A stretch of DNA of 19,299 bases from CAVHIG01 sp963636105 (GCA_963636105.1 CAVHIG010000040.1:1-19299); one strand, 5' to 3'. Positions 6,050-14,264 are shown, numbered from the stretch's first letter. The notes: generated from the sequence alone by a model not told the origin. Translations and numbers: made by a program.

Positions 6050-6088
6050 TTTTGCGGGACAGCTGACAAGGACAGCTGCCCCGCAAAA
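6050..6088. repeat. 15-bp inverted repeat between the cvpA and hpf promoters
   Basis: TTTTGCGGG-A-CAGCTG (6050-6065) pairs with CAGCTG-C-CCCGCAAAA (6073-6088): 15 pairs with one A-C mismatch and a seven-base loop. It has the form of a bidirectional terminator but sits between divergent promoters, where termination has no obvious target. It may insulate the promoters or be a repeat element. Confidence 0.75.
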
Positions 6089-6114
6089 TGTGAAAATTTT
6101 CTGAAATTTCGCAG

Positions 6115-6150
6115 TTTGGACTTTATTTTGTCCAAAGGCTATGCTATAAT
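6115..6150 (+). promoter_or_regulatory. hpf promoter with overlapping dyad
   Basis: Perfect -10 TATAAT at 6145-6150. The -35 is unclear: TTTATT at 6122 has a 17-bp spacer, while TTGGAC at 6116 would pair with TATGCT at 6140 (18 bp). The dyad TTTGGAC (6115-6121)/GTCCAAA (6130-6136) covers the -35 region and looks like an operator. The transcript would start near 6157, giving a leader of about 125 bases. Confidence 0.6.
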
Positions 6151-6165
6151 ATAGACAAGCCAAAG

Positions 6166-6245
6166 CTTACGACTCCCGAAAGGCAAGATGCAGGAAACCG
6201 CAAAACTTGCAGTTCCGAGCATCTGCCGACAGGGAAGCTTGTAAG
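6166..6245 (+). ncRNA. Structured 5' leader of hpf
   Basis: An 80-base segment folds into one long interrupted stem. CTTAC/GTAAG closes it; then TCCC/GGGA; then GGC-a-AGATGC (6182-6191) with GCATCT-GCC; then GGAA/TTCC; then GCAA/TTGC around an AAC loop. There is no U-run, so it is not a terminator. The ribosome binding site lies 23 bases after it. RNA motifs upstream of raiA/hpf genes have been described in Firmicutes, but I cannot match this to one. It could be autoregulatory, since HPF binds rRNA-like structure, or sense a signal. Confidence 0.55.
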
Positions 6246-6281
6246 AATGAGGCGCGACAATATGTATAGGAGGCCAGAAAT

Positions 6282-6806
6282 ATGAGAATAACAATTACAA
6301 GCAAAAATTTCAACGCAAGCAATCACCTCAAGGATACCATCGAAAAGAAATTCGATAAGCTTGGCAAGTACTTTTCAGATGATATCACTGCAAACGTAAT
6401 GGTTTCTACAGAAGCGGGCAAGGATAAGCTCGAGGCCACGATCAACGCAGGCGGTACCTTCTTCAGAGCAGAGGAAGCTACAAAAGATATTTACGAGTGC
6501 GTAGATAAGGTTATAGACAAGCTTTCCTCACAGATGTCGAGATTCAAGACAAAGCTTCAGAAAAAGTACAAGGACAATAAAGACTTCGCCTTTTCGGAGA
6601 TTCCTGAGGTTTCTGAGGACGAAGAGATCAAGATTGTAAGGACAAAGAAATTTGAGCTTACACCGATGCCGGTGGAAGAGGCCATCATGCAGATGGAGCT
6701 TCTGGAGCACAACTTCTACATTTTCCTGAACATGGAGACAGACAGTGTAAATGTCGTATACAAGAGAAAGAACAATGACTACGGTCTGCTTGAGACTACA
6801 TATTGA
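6282..6806 (+). CDS. hpf: Ribosome hibernation-promoting factor, long form
   Basis: HPF binds the 30S decoding region in stationary phase or stress and, in its long form, pairs two 70S ribosomes into inactive 100S dimers. Residues 1-100 form the S30AE/RaiA domain (MRITITSKNFNASNHLKDTIEKKFDKLGKYF...). After an acidic linker (about 98-112), residues about 115-174 are the S30AE C-terminal dimerisation domain, with VRTKKFELTPMPVEEAIMQMELLEHNFYIF and VNVVYKRKNNDYGLLE. The 174 residues match the long Firmicute type. AGGAGG lies eight bases before the ATG. Single gene with its own promoter, structured leader and terminator. Confidence 0.97.
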   Translation: MRITITSKNFNASNHLKDTIEKKFDKLGKYFSDDITANVMVSTEAGKDKLEATINAGGTFFRAEEATKDIYECVDKVIDKLSSQMSRFKTKLQKKYKDNKDFAFSEIPEVSEDEEIKIVRTKKFELTPMPVEEAIMQMELLEHNFYIFLNMETDSVNVVYKRKNNDYGLLETTY

Positions 6807-6839
6807 TCTCAAGACCGTCATTCAGTAATAAAAACATCC

Positions 6840-6867
6840 GCCGGCAGCGAGAGCTGCCGGCTTTTTT
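6840..6867 (+). terminator. hpf terminator
   Basis: GCCGGCAGC/GCTGCCGGC around loop GAGA, followed by six T. Confidence 0.95.
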
Positions 6868-6909
6868 GATTTTTGACCCCAATGTGATGGAAAATCCACA
6901 CGAAAGTTC

Positions 6910-6938
6910 TTGAAAAGAACGCTCTTATTGGTTACAAT
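6910..6938 (+). promoter_or_regulatory. Promoter of the cdaA-cdaR-glmM-glmS cluster
   Basis: TTGAAA (6910-6915), 17-bp spacer, TACAAT (6933-6938). It lies 28 bp before the cdaA ATG. It is the only clear promoter before the next terminator at 14291, so the six genes to 14264 may be one transcript. Confidence 0.75.
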
Positions 6939-6966
6939 GATAGTATAAATTTCAAGGGGAGAAGTA

Positions 6967-7809
6967 ATGCGCAGTCTACTCGATAATCTGGCCACCGGCA
7001 TAGGTATCACCGACATCATCGATATACTTATCGTGGCTTTTGTAATATATAAGGTCTTGGGCTTCATAAAAGAGACACGTGCAGAGCAGCTTATAAAGGG
7101 TCTGCTCGTTTTGGTGCTTGTGACCTTCCTTTCAGATGTTTTCAACCTCTACACACTCAATTGGATTCTAAGAGGGACGATGACAGTAGGTATCATCGCC
7201 ATTGTAATTATATTCCAGCCGGAGCTCAGAAGAGGCCTCGAATATGTGGGTCGAAACAAGCTCCTCAAAAACCCGTTTGCACAGATAGATAAGGACAATG
7301 CAAAGGCTATCACCTCCGAATTTGTCCATGCCATAGACCATTTTTCCTCAAATAGAGTGGGCGCACTCATAATCATAGAGCGCGAGACCATGCTTACAGA
7401 TATTGTAGAAAACGGCACCACACTCGACGCGAGGATATCCGAGGAGCTTTTGGGAAATATCTTCTACGAGGGAGCGCCGCTTCATGACGGAGCTGTCATC
7501 ATAAGAGGGGACAAAATCTGCGCGGCGGGCTGCGTACTTCCGCTTACGCAAAACAAGACCCTCAGCAAGGATCTGGGGACACGTCACAGAGCCGGCATAG
7601 GCATCACCGAAAATTCAGACGCGCTGGCGATCATCGTGTCCGAGGAGACTGGCATAATCTCCATGGCCACCGACGGAAAGCTCACGCGATTTCTCGACAT
7701 AAAGACCGTCGAGAAGACACTTCTAAACATATATCTGAACAACGACGAGGAATCAAAGCTTCCTCCTTTCAACAAGCTGATGGGGAGGATAAAGAATGTT
7801 TCGAAATAA
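6967..7809 (+). CDS. cdaA: Diadenylate cyclase CdaA
   Basis: Membrane-bound enzyme making c-di-AMP from two ATP; c-di-AMP controls potassium and osmolyte transport and cell-wall balance. The N-terminus has three membrane segments (about 17-35, 43-60, 66-84). The DAC domain (about 105-255) holds both catalytic motifs: DGA at 174-176 in PLHDGAVIIR and RHR at 206-208 in GTRHRAGIG. The 280 residues match CdaA of Bacillus and Listeria. AGGGGAGAAG precedes the ATG. Its stop overlaps the start of cdaR by 14 bp, implying translational coupling. In other Firmicutes CdaA, CdaR and GlmM physically interact, and GlmM restrains the cyclase. Confidence 0.98.
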   Translation: MRSLLDNLATGIGITDIIDILIVAFVIYKVLGFIKETRAEQLIKGLLVLVLVTFLSDVFNLYTLNWILRGTMTVGIIAIVIIFQPELRRGLEYVGRNKLLKNPFAQIDKDNAKAITSEFVHAIDHFSSNRVGALIIIERETMLTDIVENGTTLDARISEELLGNIFYEGAPLHDGAVIIRGDKICAAGCVLPLTQNKTLSKDLGTRHRAGIGITENSDALAIIVSEETGIISMATDGKLTRFLDIKTVEKTLLNIYLNNDEESKLPPFNKLMGRIKNVSK

Positions 7810-9031
7810 AAAAATATCCATGCTATTCTCGCTGGTAGCCGCCATACTTCTCTGGGCGTATGTGATAGGCGGAGTAAATCCGACCACTACCCAGCTTTTC
7901 AGGAATGTACCCGTGCAGCTCCTGAATGAGGAATCCCTCACGGCAAACGGCCTGGCCCTTTCCGGCGATACCGAATACAAGGTAGACGTGACCTTGTCAG
8001 GAAAGCGCGCCGACCTTTTGAAATTCAACAAAAAAGACATCATAATAACAGCAAGCCTCGCAGGCTGCACGGAGGGCGAAAATTACGTCGCTCTCAAGGT
8101 TACTGTGCCAGGAAGCGTGACAGTAAGCGAGCTCAAGACTCAAAACATCCTCGTAAATGTGGAGGAGAGAATCGCCGTCTACAAGGCAGTCTCCGTCGCG
8201 TATACGGGCGAGCTGGAGGCGGGCAAGGAGCCGAGCAATCCTACGATAGTACCTGAGCAGATTGAGATAAAGGGCGCAAAATCGCTCGTATCCTCAATCG
8301 CCTACCTGCAGGCGAAGATAGACTATGGACAGATAAGCGAGGATGGCAGCGTTTTGACCGTTGCCGTGACCCCTGTAGACAGCGAGGGAGAGGAAGTTCA
8401 AAATGTGACTCTTTCCAGCGATACTGCGGAAATTGCGGTGAGCATGCTCAAGACGAAGAGTGTGCCGCTTACGGTCGATGTCACAGGCGAGGTCGCGGGG
8501 CTTTACGAAGTGACAAATATAATCAAGCCTGAGAAGGTGACGATAAAGGGACCCGCGGATGTGATAGACGGCATAGATTCCCTGACTGCAAATGCAATCG
8601 ATATCAGCGACATCACAGCCACAAGCAAGATTCCGGTAGAAATCGACATGCCTGAGGGCGTGACACTGGCAGAGGCTTCAAGCGGCATACATGTATGGGT
8701 AGGCATAAAGGGCATAGAATCCGTAAGCATAGAAATCCCGGCATCAAATGTAGCCATAGAGGGCATAGCCGATGGCTTCAATGCGTATATAAATGATACG
8801 GATTCAATGATTACGATAGTAGCCTCCGCAAAGGAGGAGATTATAAAGGGCCTTGTAAAAGACGATTTCAAATTATATGTAAATCTGGAAAATATAGCAG
8901 ATCCGGATAATCCGGAGAATTTAGTGGCTGGCGTGTATGATGTGCCTATTGAGGTGCTGTACGGCGTACAGCTGGAGAATATAAGTATCGCGCCTGAAAG
9001 CTTGCAGGTGACGGTGACTGAGGCCGAATAG
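7796..9031 (+). CDS. cdaR: CdaR, YbbR-domain regulator of CdaA
   Basis: Extracytoplasmic partner of CdaA that modulates c-di-AMP synthesis. The N-terminus is a signal anchor (MFRNKKISMLFSLVAAILLWAYVIGG), with basic residues then a hydrophobic run at about 8-26. The rest consists of successive YbbR repeats of about 80-90 residues; recurring elements are VPVQLL, SVPLTVDVTGEVAGLYEVTNIIKPEKVTIKGPADVI (about 220-260) and IPVEIDMPEGV. At 411 residues it fits four repeats. GGGGAGG precedes the ATG, which lies inside the end of cdaA. It ends 30 bp before glmM. Confidence 0.94.
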   Translation: MFRNKKISMLFSLVAAILLWAYVIGGVNPTTTQLFRNVPVQLLNEESLTANGLALSGDTEYKVDVTLSGKRADLLKFNKKDIIITASLAGCTEGENYVALKVTVPGSVTVSELKTQNILVNVEERIAVYKAVSVAYTGELEAGKEPSNPTIVPEQIEIKGAKSLVSSIAYLQAKIDYGQISEDGSVLTVAVTPVDSEGEEVQNVTLSSDTAEIAVSMLKTKSVPLTVDVTGEVAGLYEVTNIIKPEKVTIKGPADVIDGIDSLTANAIDISDITATSKIPVEIDMPEGVTLAEASSGIHVWVGIKGIESVSIEIPASNVAIEGIADGFNAYINDTDSMITIVASAKEEIIKGLVKDDFKLYVNLENIADPDNPENLVAGVYDVPIEVLYGVQLENISIAPESLQVTVTEAE

Positions 9032-9061
9032 GCCTCTTTGTCTGATGAGAAGGAGAGAAAA

Positions 9062-10411
9062 ATGGGAAGACTTTTTGGTACTGATGGCGTGAGAGGAGTA
9101 GCAAATTCCGAGCTTACTCCGGATCTCGCGTTCAATCTGGGCAAGGCGGGTGCCTATGTCCTGGGAAAGGATAAGGAGAGACCGATAGTTATAATCGGCA
9201 AGGATACGCGTATTTCGGGTGACATGCTCGAGGACGCGCTATCTGCCGGCATTTTGGCTATGGGCGGAAATGTAATAAAGGTAGGCGTGCTGCCTACACC
9301 TGCTGTGGCCTATCTCGTGCGCCACTACAAGGCGGATGCCGGAGTAGTGATCTCGGCATCTCACAATCCATTCCAATATAACGGAATAAAATTTTTCAAT
9401 AGCGAGGGACTCAAGCTTGATGACGACATCGAAGATCAGATCGAAGACATCATCATGAGAGATATAAATGTAAATGCGCATATCACAGATGACAGACTCG
9501 GAAGATGCCTCAAGGCAGAGGACTCCGCTCTCGACAGATACGCGGAATTTCTGGAAAGTACGCTGGATGTGAGCATAGAGGGCCTGAAGGTGGTGCTCGA
9601 CTGCGCAAACGGAGCCTCCTACGCCGTTGCCGCAAAGGTATACAAGGACCTCGGAGCGGACGTTACGGTGATAGCAAACGAGCCAAACGGCATAAATATA
9701 AATGACAATTGCGGCTCGACTCATCCTGAAAGACTGCAAAAGGAGGTAGTGCGCCGCGGCGCGGACATAGGTCTTGCTTACGATGGCGACGCGGACAGAC
9801 TCATTGTGGTGGACGAAAAGGGACGCGTGATAGACGGCGACAAGACCATTTGCATATGTGCAAAGATGCTCAAGGCGACGGGGCAGCTGAAGGACGATAT
9901 GGTGACGGTGACGGTGATGAGCAATCTCGGCTTCCACAAGGCTGCCGAGGAGCTGGGACTTAAGGTCGAGGTGACCGGTGTAGGCGACCGCTACGTGCTT
10001 GAGAGCATGCTCAAGACCGGCTGCGTGCTTGGCGGCGAGCAATCCGGACACATCATATTCCTGAATCATACGACGACCGGAGACGGAATCCTGTCATCGC
10101 TGCAATTCCTGAAGGCGCTCAAGCTTTCGGGCAAGAAGGCCAGCGAGCTTTCGGATGAGATTACGATCTATCCGCAGGTGCTCAAAAATGCCGAGGTCAA
10201 GAACGAAAACAAGAAAAAGTACGCGGACGACCCTGAGATAAAGGCTGAGATTGCAAGGCTTGAGGAGCTCATGGCGGGCGAGGGACGCGTGCTCATAAGA
10301 CCGTCGGGCACGGAGCCTCTTGTAAGGGTTATGCTCGAGGGCAAGGATACAGAGAAAATTACGAAGCTCGCGGAGGGACTCGCGGTGCTGCTTACAAAGA
10401 AGTTTGGCTGA
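9062..10411 (+). CDS. glmM: Phosphoglucosamine mutase
   Basis: Converts glucosamine-6-phosphate to glucosamine-1-phosphate on the route to UDP-GlcNAc. It opens MGRLFGTDGVRG; catalytic phosphoserine S100 lies in SASHNP (98-103), the magnesium loop DGDADR at 241-246, the sugar-binding GGEQSGH near 324-330, and the phosphate-binding RPSGTEPLVRV at 413-423. The length of 449 is normal. I use the ATG at 9062, with AAGGAG seven bases upstream, not the in-frame TTG at 9038, because GlmM proteins begin at MGRLFGTDG. In known Firmicutes this enzyme also binds and inhibits CdaA. Confidence 0.98.
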   Translation: MGRLFGTDGVRGVANSELTPDLAFNLGKAGAYVLGKDKERPIVIIGKDTRISGDMLEDALSAGILAMGGNVIKVGVLPTPAVAYLVRHYKADAGVVISASHNPFQYNGIKFFNSEGLKLDDDIEDQIEDIIMRDINVNAHITDDRLGRCLKAEDSALDRYAEFLESTLDVSIEGLKVVLDCANGASYAVAAKVYKDLGADVTVIANEPNGININDNCGSTHPERLQKEVVRRGADIGLAYDGDADRLIVVDEKGRVIDGDKTICICAKMLKATGQLKDDMVTVTVMSNLGFHKAAEELGLKVEVTGVGDRYVLESMLKTGCVLGGEQSGHIIFLNHTTTGDGILSSLQFLKALKLSGKKASELSDEITIYPQVLKNAEVKNENKKKYADDPEIKAEIARLEELMAGEGRVLIRPSGTEPLVRVMLEGKDTEKITKLAEGLAVLLTKKFG

Positions 10412-10413
10412 TA

Positions 10414-10475
10414 GCGGAAACGGCGGGAGTGCCCCGAAAATGGCGGGAGCGCCCGAAAATGACGCAGTTTCCGCG
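10414..10475. repeat. Palindromic repeat element between glmM and glmS
   Basis: GCGGAAAC (10414-10421) and GTTTCCGC (10467-10474) bound two tandem 19-20 bp units, GGCGGGAGYGCCC(C)GAAAAT, at 10422-10441 and 10442-10460. It starts two bases after the glmM stop and ends just before the glmS ribosome binding site (AGGAGG, 10481-10486). It contains one exact GCAGTTTCCGC word. Confidence 0.75.
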
Positions 10476-10495
10476 AAAAGAGGAGGATAGAAAAT

Positions 10496-12325
10496 ATGTG
10501 TGGTATTGTAGGATACATAGGGAGTGACAACGCACAGGACGTGATAATAGACGGGCTAAAGAGGCTCGAATACAGAGGCTACGACTCGGCCGGCATCGCT
10601 GTGATTCAAGATAAGATGCTCAAAGTCAGAAAGCATGTGGGCAGGATTTCGAATCTCGAAAAGCTGCTTGAAAAGGACAGGCTGACGGGGTCGGTCGGCA
10701 TCGGCCATACGAGATGGGCCACGCACGGAGCGCCTTCGGATGTAAATTCGCATCCGCATCTCAGCATGGGCGGCAAAATCGCTGTGGTTCACAACGGAAT
10801 CATCGAAAATTACGTGGAGCTCAAGAAAAAGCTCGTAGAGGATTATGGTGTAAAATTCGTTTCGGAGACCGATACGGAGGTCATAGCGCATCTCATAGAG
10901 ATTTATTATAACGGCGATCTTTTGGATGCGGTATTCAAGGCCACGGAGAAGATGCGCGGCGCTTATGCCATCGCTGTAGTGGCGGCGGACGAGCCTGACA
11001 GGATTGTAGCTGTGAGAAAGGATGCGCCTCTCATCGCGGGCATCGGCAAGGGCTGCAATTTCATAGCCTCAGACATACCTGCGCTGCTCAAGTATGTGCG
11101 CGAGATATATCTTATCGAAAACAACGAAACGGTACTTTTGACAAAGGACGATATCAAAATATACAATGCAAAGAGAGAACGCGTGCACAGAGATGTATTT
11201 CATGTGACCTGGGATGCGGACGCCGCCGAAAAGGAAGGCTATGAACATTTCATGATAAAGGAGATACACGAGCAGCCAAAGGGCATACGCGAGACGCTTG
11301 AAAGAAGGCTCTCCGCGGACGGCACGATAAAGCTCGACGGCATAAGCATGAGCAAGGCCGATATAGAGCGCTTTACAAAGATATATATAGTAGCCTGCGG
11401 CACGGCATATCATGCTGGTCTTGTGGGCAAGGGCATTATTGAAAAGATGACAAGAATCCCTGTCGAGGTGGATGTCGCCTCGGAATTCAGATATAGGGAT
11501 CCTTTGATAGATGAAAAGACGCTATTTATCGCGATCAGTCAGTCGGGCGAGACTCTCGATACGCTTGCGGCTCTGCGTGAGGCAAGGAGCAAGGGCGCGA
11601 GGGTGCTTTCTGTCGTAAACGTCGTAGGAAGCTCCGTGGCGCGTGAGTCGGACGATGTATTCTATACCTGGGCAGGTCCGGAGATTGCGGTAGCCTCGAC
11701 CAAGGCCTACACCACGCAGCTTGTATGCATGTATCTCATCGGTCTGTACATGGGATACACAAAGGGCACGGTGACAAGGGAAGTCTACGATTCCTATATC
11801 GCGGAACTCAGGCTTCTGCCGGACAAGCTTACAGAGCTTTTGAAGCAGGAAGAAAAGATAGCTGCCATGGCAAGGACTCTCTATCGCAGGGAGCAGGTAT
11901 TCTATATCGGAAGAGGCTTGGATGCCAGCGTATCTTATGAAGGTTCACTCAAGCTCAAGGAAATATCTTACATAAATTCCTTTGCGATTGCGGCCGGCGA
12001 GCTCAAGCACGGCACAATTGCCCTGATGGAGCCTGATACGGTGGTTGTGGCACTGGCTACTCAGGACAGCCTCTATGAAAAGATGCTTTCAAATATACAG
12101 GAGATCAAGGCGAGAGGCGCGTATATCATAGGCGTGGCCAAGGAAAACAACACTGCCATAGAGGAGCATGCGGATGAGGTCATCTACATACCGCAATGCG
12201 CGGATGAGGTAAGCCCGATTTTGAGCGTGGTACCGTTGCAATTGCTCGCATATTACATCGCAAAGATGCGCGGCTGCGACATAGACAAACCGAAGAACCT
12301 GGCAAAGAGCGTGACGGTAGAGTAG
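10496..12325 (+). CDS. glmS: Glutamine-fructose-6-phosphate aminotransferase (isomerising)
   Basis: Makes glucosamine-6-phosphate from fructose-6-phosphate and glutamine, the committed step to UDP-GlcNAc and the substrate source for GlmM. It starts MCGIVGYIG, with Cys2 as the N-terminal nucleophile after Met removal. The glutaminase domain shows HTRWATHGAPS and HNGIIENY; the two SIS isomerase domains show VACGTAYHAG, AISQSGETLDTLAALR and IGRGLDASVSYEGSLKLKEISYI. It ends KPKNLAKSVTVE, the conserved C-terminal tail of the family. The 609 residues are the normal length. The 84-bp gap from glmM is too short for a glmS ribozyme. Confidence 0.98.
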   Translation: MCGIVGYIGSDNAQDVIIDGLKRLEYRGYDSAGIAVIQDKMLKVRKHVGRISNLEKLLEKDRLTGSVGIGHTRWATHGAPSDVNSHPHLSMGGKIAVVHNGIIENYVELKKKLVEDYGVKFVSETDTEVIAHLIEIYYNGDLLDAVFKATEKMRGAYAIAVVAADEPDRIVAVRKDAPLIAGIGKGCNFIASDIPALLKYVREIYLIENNETVLLTKDDIKIYNAKRERVHRDVFHVTWDADAAEKEGYEHFMIKEIHEQPKGIRETLERRLSADGTIKLDGISMSKADIERFTKIYIVACGTAYHAGLVGKGIIEKMTRIPVEVDVASEFRYRDPLIDEKTLFIAISQSGETLDTLAALREARSKGARVLSVVNVVGSSVARESDDVFYTWAGPEIAVASTKAYTTQLVCMYLIGLYMGYTKGTVTREVYDSYIAELRLLPDKLTELLKQEEKIAAMARTLYRREQVFYIGRGLDASVSYEGSLKLKEISYINSFAIAAGELKHGTIALMEPDTVVVALATQDSLYEKMLSNIQEIKARGAYIIGVAKENNTAIEEHADEVIYIPQCADEVSPILSVVPLQLLAYYIAKMRGCDIDKPKNLAKSVTVE

Positions 12326-12339
12326 ATGCGGATTTTGTC

Positions 12340-12379
12340 GCGGAAACTGCCCGGGTTTGCGGGTCTACGCAGTTTCCGC
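12340..12379. repeat. Palindromic repeat element between glmS and ahcY
   Basis: GCGGAAACTGC (12340-12350) and its exact complement (12369-12379) form an 11-bp inverted repeat around an 18-base GC-rich loop. The block TCGCGGAAACTGCCCGGG (12338-12355) recurs exactly, inverted, at 18986-19003. No T-run follows. Confidence 0.85.
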
Positions 12380-12411
12380 AGGTGATGTATGTAAAAAAGG
12401 ATGGAATTAGT

Positions 12412-13662
12412 ATGCAAAATTACCTGATAAAGGATATATCGCTCGCTCCTTCCGGGCATCGGAAGATAGAGTGGGTGAGAAACAACATGCCGCTTTTGCG
12501 CGGACTTGAGGATGAATTCGTAAAGACAAAGCCCTTTGAGGGCGTAAAGATTTCGCTTTCGGTGCATCTTGAGGCAAAGACAGCCTATCTTTGCAAGGTG
12601 CTCGCGGCGGGCGGTGCGCTCATGTCCGTGACGGGCAGCAATGTGCTCTCCACGCAGGATGATGTGGCGGCTGCGCTTGTAGAGGACGGCCTCAGCGTCT
12701 TTGCGATTCATGGAGCCAGCGCGGAGGAATACGAAAAACATATAGAGATGACGCTTGAGCATAGACCAAACATCATTATAGATGACGGCGGCGACCTTGT
12801 GGGGCTTTTGCACACGAAGAGACCGGATCTTGCAGAGGATGTATGGGGCGGCTGCGAGGAGACGACTACGGGAGTCATAAGGCTCAAGGCGATGGCCGCG
12901 GAGGGCATATTGAAATTCCCGATGGTGGCTGTAAATGACGCAAAGTGCAAGCATCTTTTCGACAATCGCTATGGCACGGGTCAGTCGGTATGGGACAGCA
13001 TAATGAGGAATACAAATCTTATAGTGGCGTCAAAGACTGTCGTAGTCGTGGGCTATGGCTGGTGCTCGCGCGGCATAGCTATGCGTGCGGCAAATCTCGG
13101 CGCAAGCGTGATTGTGACGGAGGTCGATCCTGTAAAGGCTATAGAGGCACGCATGGATGGACATCATGTGATGACGATGGAGCAGGCGGCGCCTTGGGCG
13201 GATATGTTTATCACGGCGACTGGCTGCTGCCATACTATTACGGTCGAGCATATGATGAAGATGCGTGACGGCGCTATACTTGCAAACGCCGGACATTTCA
13301 ATGTTGAGATAGACATGGCGGGCCTTGAGAAGGCTGCTGTTGAGAAGAAAGAGGCTCGCGCAAATATCATGGCATACAAGCTGCCAAATGGCAAGTGGAT
13401 AAATGTCATCGCGGAGGGCAGGCTTGTGAATATCGCCGCGGCGGACGGACATCCGGCGGAGATTATGGATATGAGCTTTGCGGTGCAGGCGCTCTCTGCC
13501 CTGTATGTGAAGAATAATTATAAGTCACTTGCAAAGACTGTCATAGATGTCTCCGATGAGATAGACGATGTGGTGGCGCGTAGGAAGCTCGCCGCCTGGG
13601 GTATCGAAATCGACAGCCTGACAGAAGAGCAGGAAAAATATTTGAAAAGCTGGAATGTGTAG
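12412..13662 (+). CDS. ahcY: Adenosylhomocysteinase (short, Thermotoga/archaeal-like type)
   Basis: NAD-dependent hydrolase splitting S-adenosylhomocysteine to adenosine and homocysteine, removing the inhibitory by-product of methylation. Visible motifs: substrate domain LSVHLEAKTAYL (48-60) and GCEETTTGV (147-155); catalytic K180 and D184 in NDAKCKHLFDN; NAD-binding VVVVGYGWCSRG (210-221), with Ser where most members have Gly; and NAGHFNVEID (292-301). At 416 residues it lacks the insert and the C-terminal KPDHYRY tail of long AhcYs, so it belongs with short archaeal or Thermotoga-type enzymes, some of which act on S-inosylhomocysteine. I use the ATG at 12412 with AAGGA ten bases upstream; an ATG at 12382 has no site and abuts the palindromic repeat. 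Confidence 0.92.
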   Translation: MQNYLIKDISLAPSGHRKIEWVRNNMPLLRGLEDEFVKTKPFEGVKISLSVHLEAKTAYLCKVLAAGGALMSVTGSNVLSTQDDVAAALVEDGLSVFAIHGASAEEYEKHIEMTLEHRPNIIIDDGGDLVGLLHTKRPDLAEDVWGGCEETTTGVIRLKAMAAEGILKFPMVAVNDAKCKHLFDNRYGTGQSVWDSIMRNTNLIVASKTVVVVGYGWCSRGIAMRAANLGASVIVTEVDPVKAIEARMDGHHVMTMEQAAPWADMFITATGCCHTITVEHMMKMRDGAILANAGHFNVEIDMAGLEKAAVEKKEARANIMAYKLPNGKWINVIAEGRLVNIAAADGHPAEIMDMSFAVQALSALYVKNNYKSLAKTVIDVSDEIDDVVARRKLAAWGIEIDSLTEEQEKYLKSWNV

Positions 13663-13709
13663 GCTTTTGAGTTTGCAAAACTATACAAAATAGAAAGAAG
13701 ATGATTTTT

Positions 13710-14264
13710 ATGTATGAAGATCTTAAAAAAACTGCGGAAACTGCGGTGCGTGAGCTTCTTGCGGTAGCGAAGCTGCACGAGGGAGATGTCTTCGTGGTAG
13801 GCTGCTCCTCCAGCGAGATCGGAGGCAGCAAAATAGGCAGTGATTCAAATGAGGACATTGCAAGAGCCGTATTTTCTGGCATCTACGAGGTTCTGAAGGA
13901 AAATAAGATCTACCTCGCAGCTCAGTGCTGCGAGCATCTGAATAGAGCCATTATCATGGAGGGAGAGGCTGCACGCAAATACGGTCTTGAACCGGTAAAC
14001 GTAGTACCTCAGAAAAAGGCCGGCGGTTCGTTTGCTACAGCAGCCTACGCAAATTTTGCGGATCCTGTGGCTGTGGAAGAAATCCACATAGCAAGAGCAG
14101 GTCTTGATATAGGAGATACTCTCATCGGAATGCATATGGCAAAGGTTTGCGTACCCGTGAGACTTTCGATTAAAAAAATCGGCGAGGCGAATCTCGTAGC
14201 CTGCCGTGTACGTCCGAAATTCATAGGCGGCGAGCGCGCCCACTACGACGAAACTCTGAAATAA
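13710..14264 (+). CDS. UPF0340/YwlG-family protein (TIGR01440)
   Basis: A conserved 184-residue cytoplasmic protein of unknown function, recognised by VVGCSSSEIGG near the start, QCCEHLNRA in the middle, and the C-terminal GMHxxxVCVPVR and KxIGEANLVACRVRPKFIGGERAHY segments. Conserved cysteines, histidines and the SSSE motif suggest a small-molecule or nucleotide-binding enzyme. The ATG at 13710 has AGAAAGAAG at suitable spacing; the ATG at 13701 directly abuts that site. It lies 47 bp after ahcY and is the last gene before a terminator. Its early codons contain an exact copy of the dispersed GCGGAAACTGC word (13734-13744). Confidence 0.9.
   Translation: MYEDLKKTAETAVRELLAVAKLHEGDVFVVGCSSSEIGGSKIGSDSNEDIARAVFSGIYEVLKENKIYLAAQCCEHLNRAIIMEGEAARKYGLEPVNVVPQKKAGGSFATAAYANFADPVAVEEIHIARAGLDIGDTLIGMHMAKVCVPVRLSIKKIGEANLVACRVRPKFIGGERAHYDETLK

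Noticed and set aside
8503..9144. 213-codon antisense frame across cdaR and glmM
   Set aside because: Ser-rich shadow on the opposite strand of two secure genes, with no ribosome binding site.
9239..10069. 276-codon antisense frame within glmM
   Set aside because: It is a shadow of glmM codon bias; it is rich in Tyr/His/Val runs and resembles no family.
10412..10495. glmS ribozyme upstream of glmS
   Set aside because: The gap is only 84 bp and is filled by palindromic/tandem units; none of the ribozyme core sequence is visible and there is no room for it.
12382..12411. Upstream ATG start for adenosylhomocysteinase
   Set aside because: It has no ribosome binding site and begins three bases after the palindromic repeat; the ATG at 12412 is better placed.
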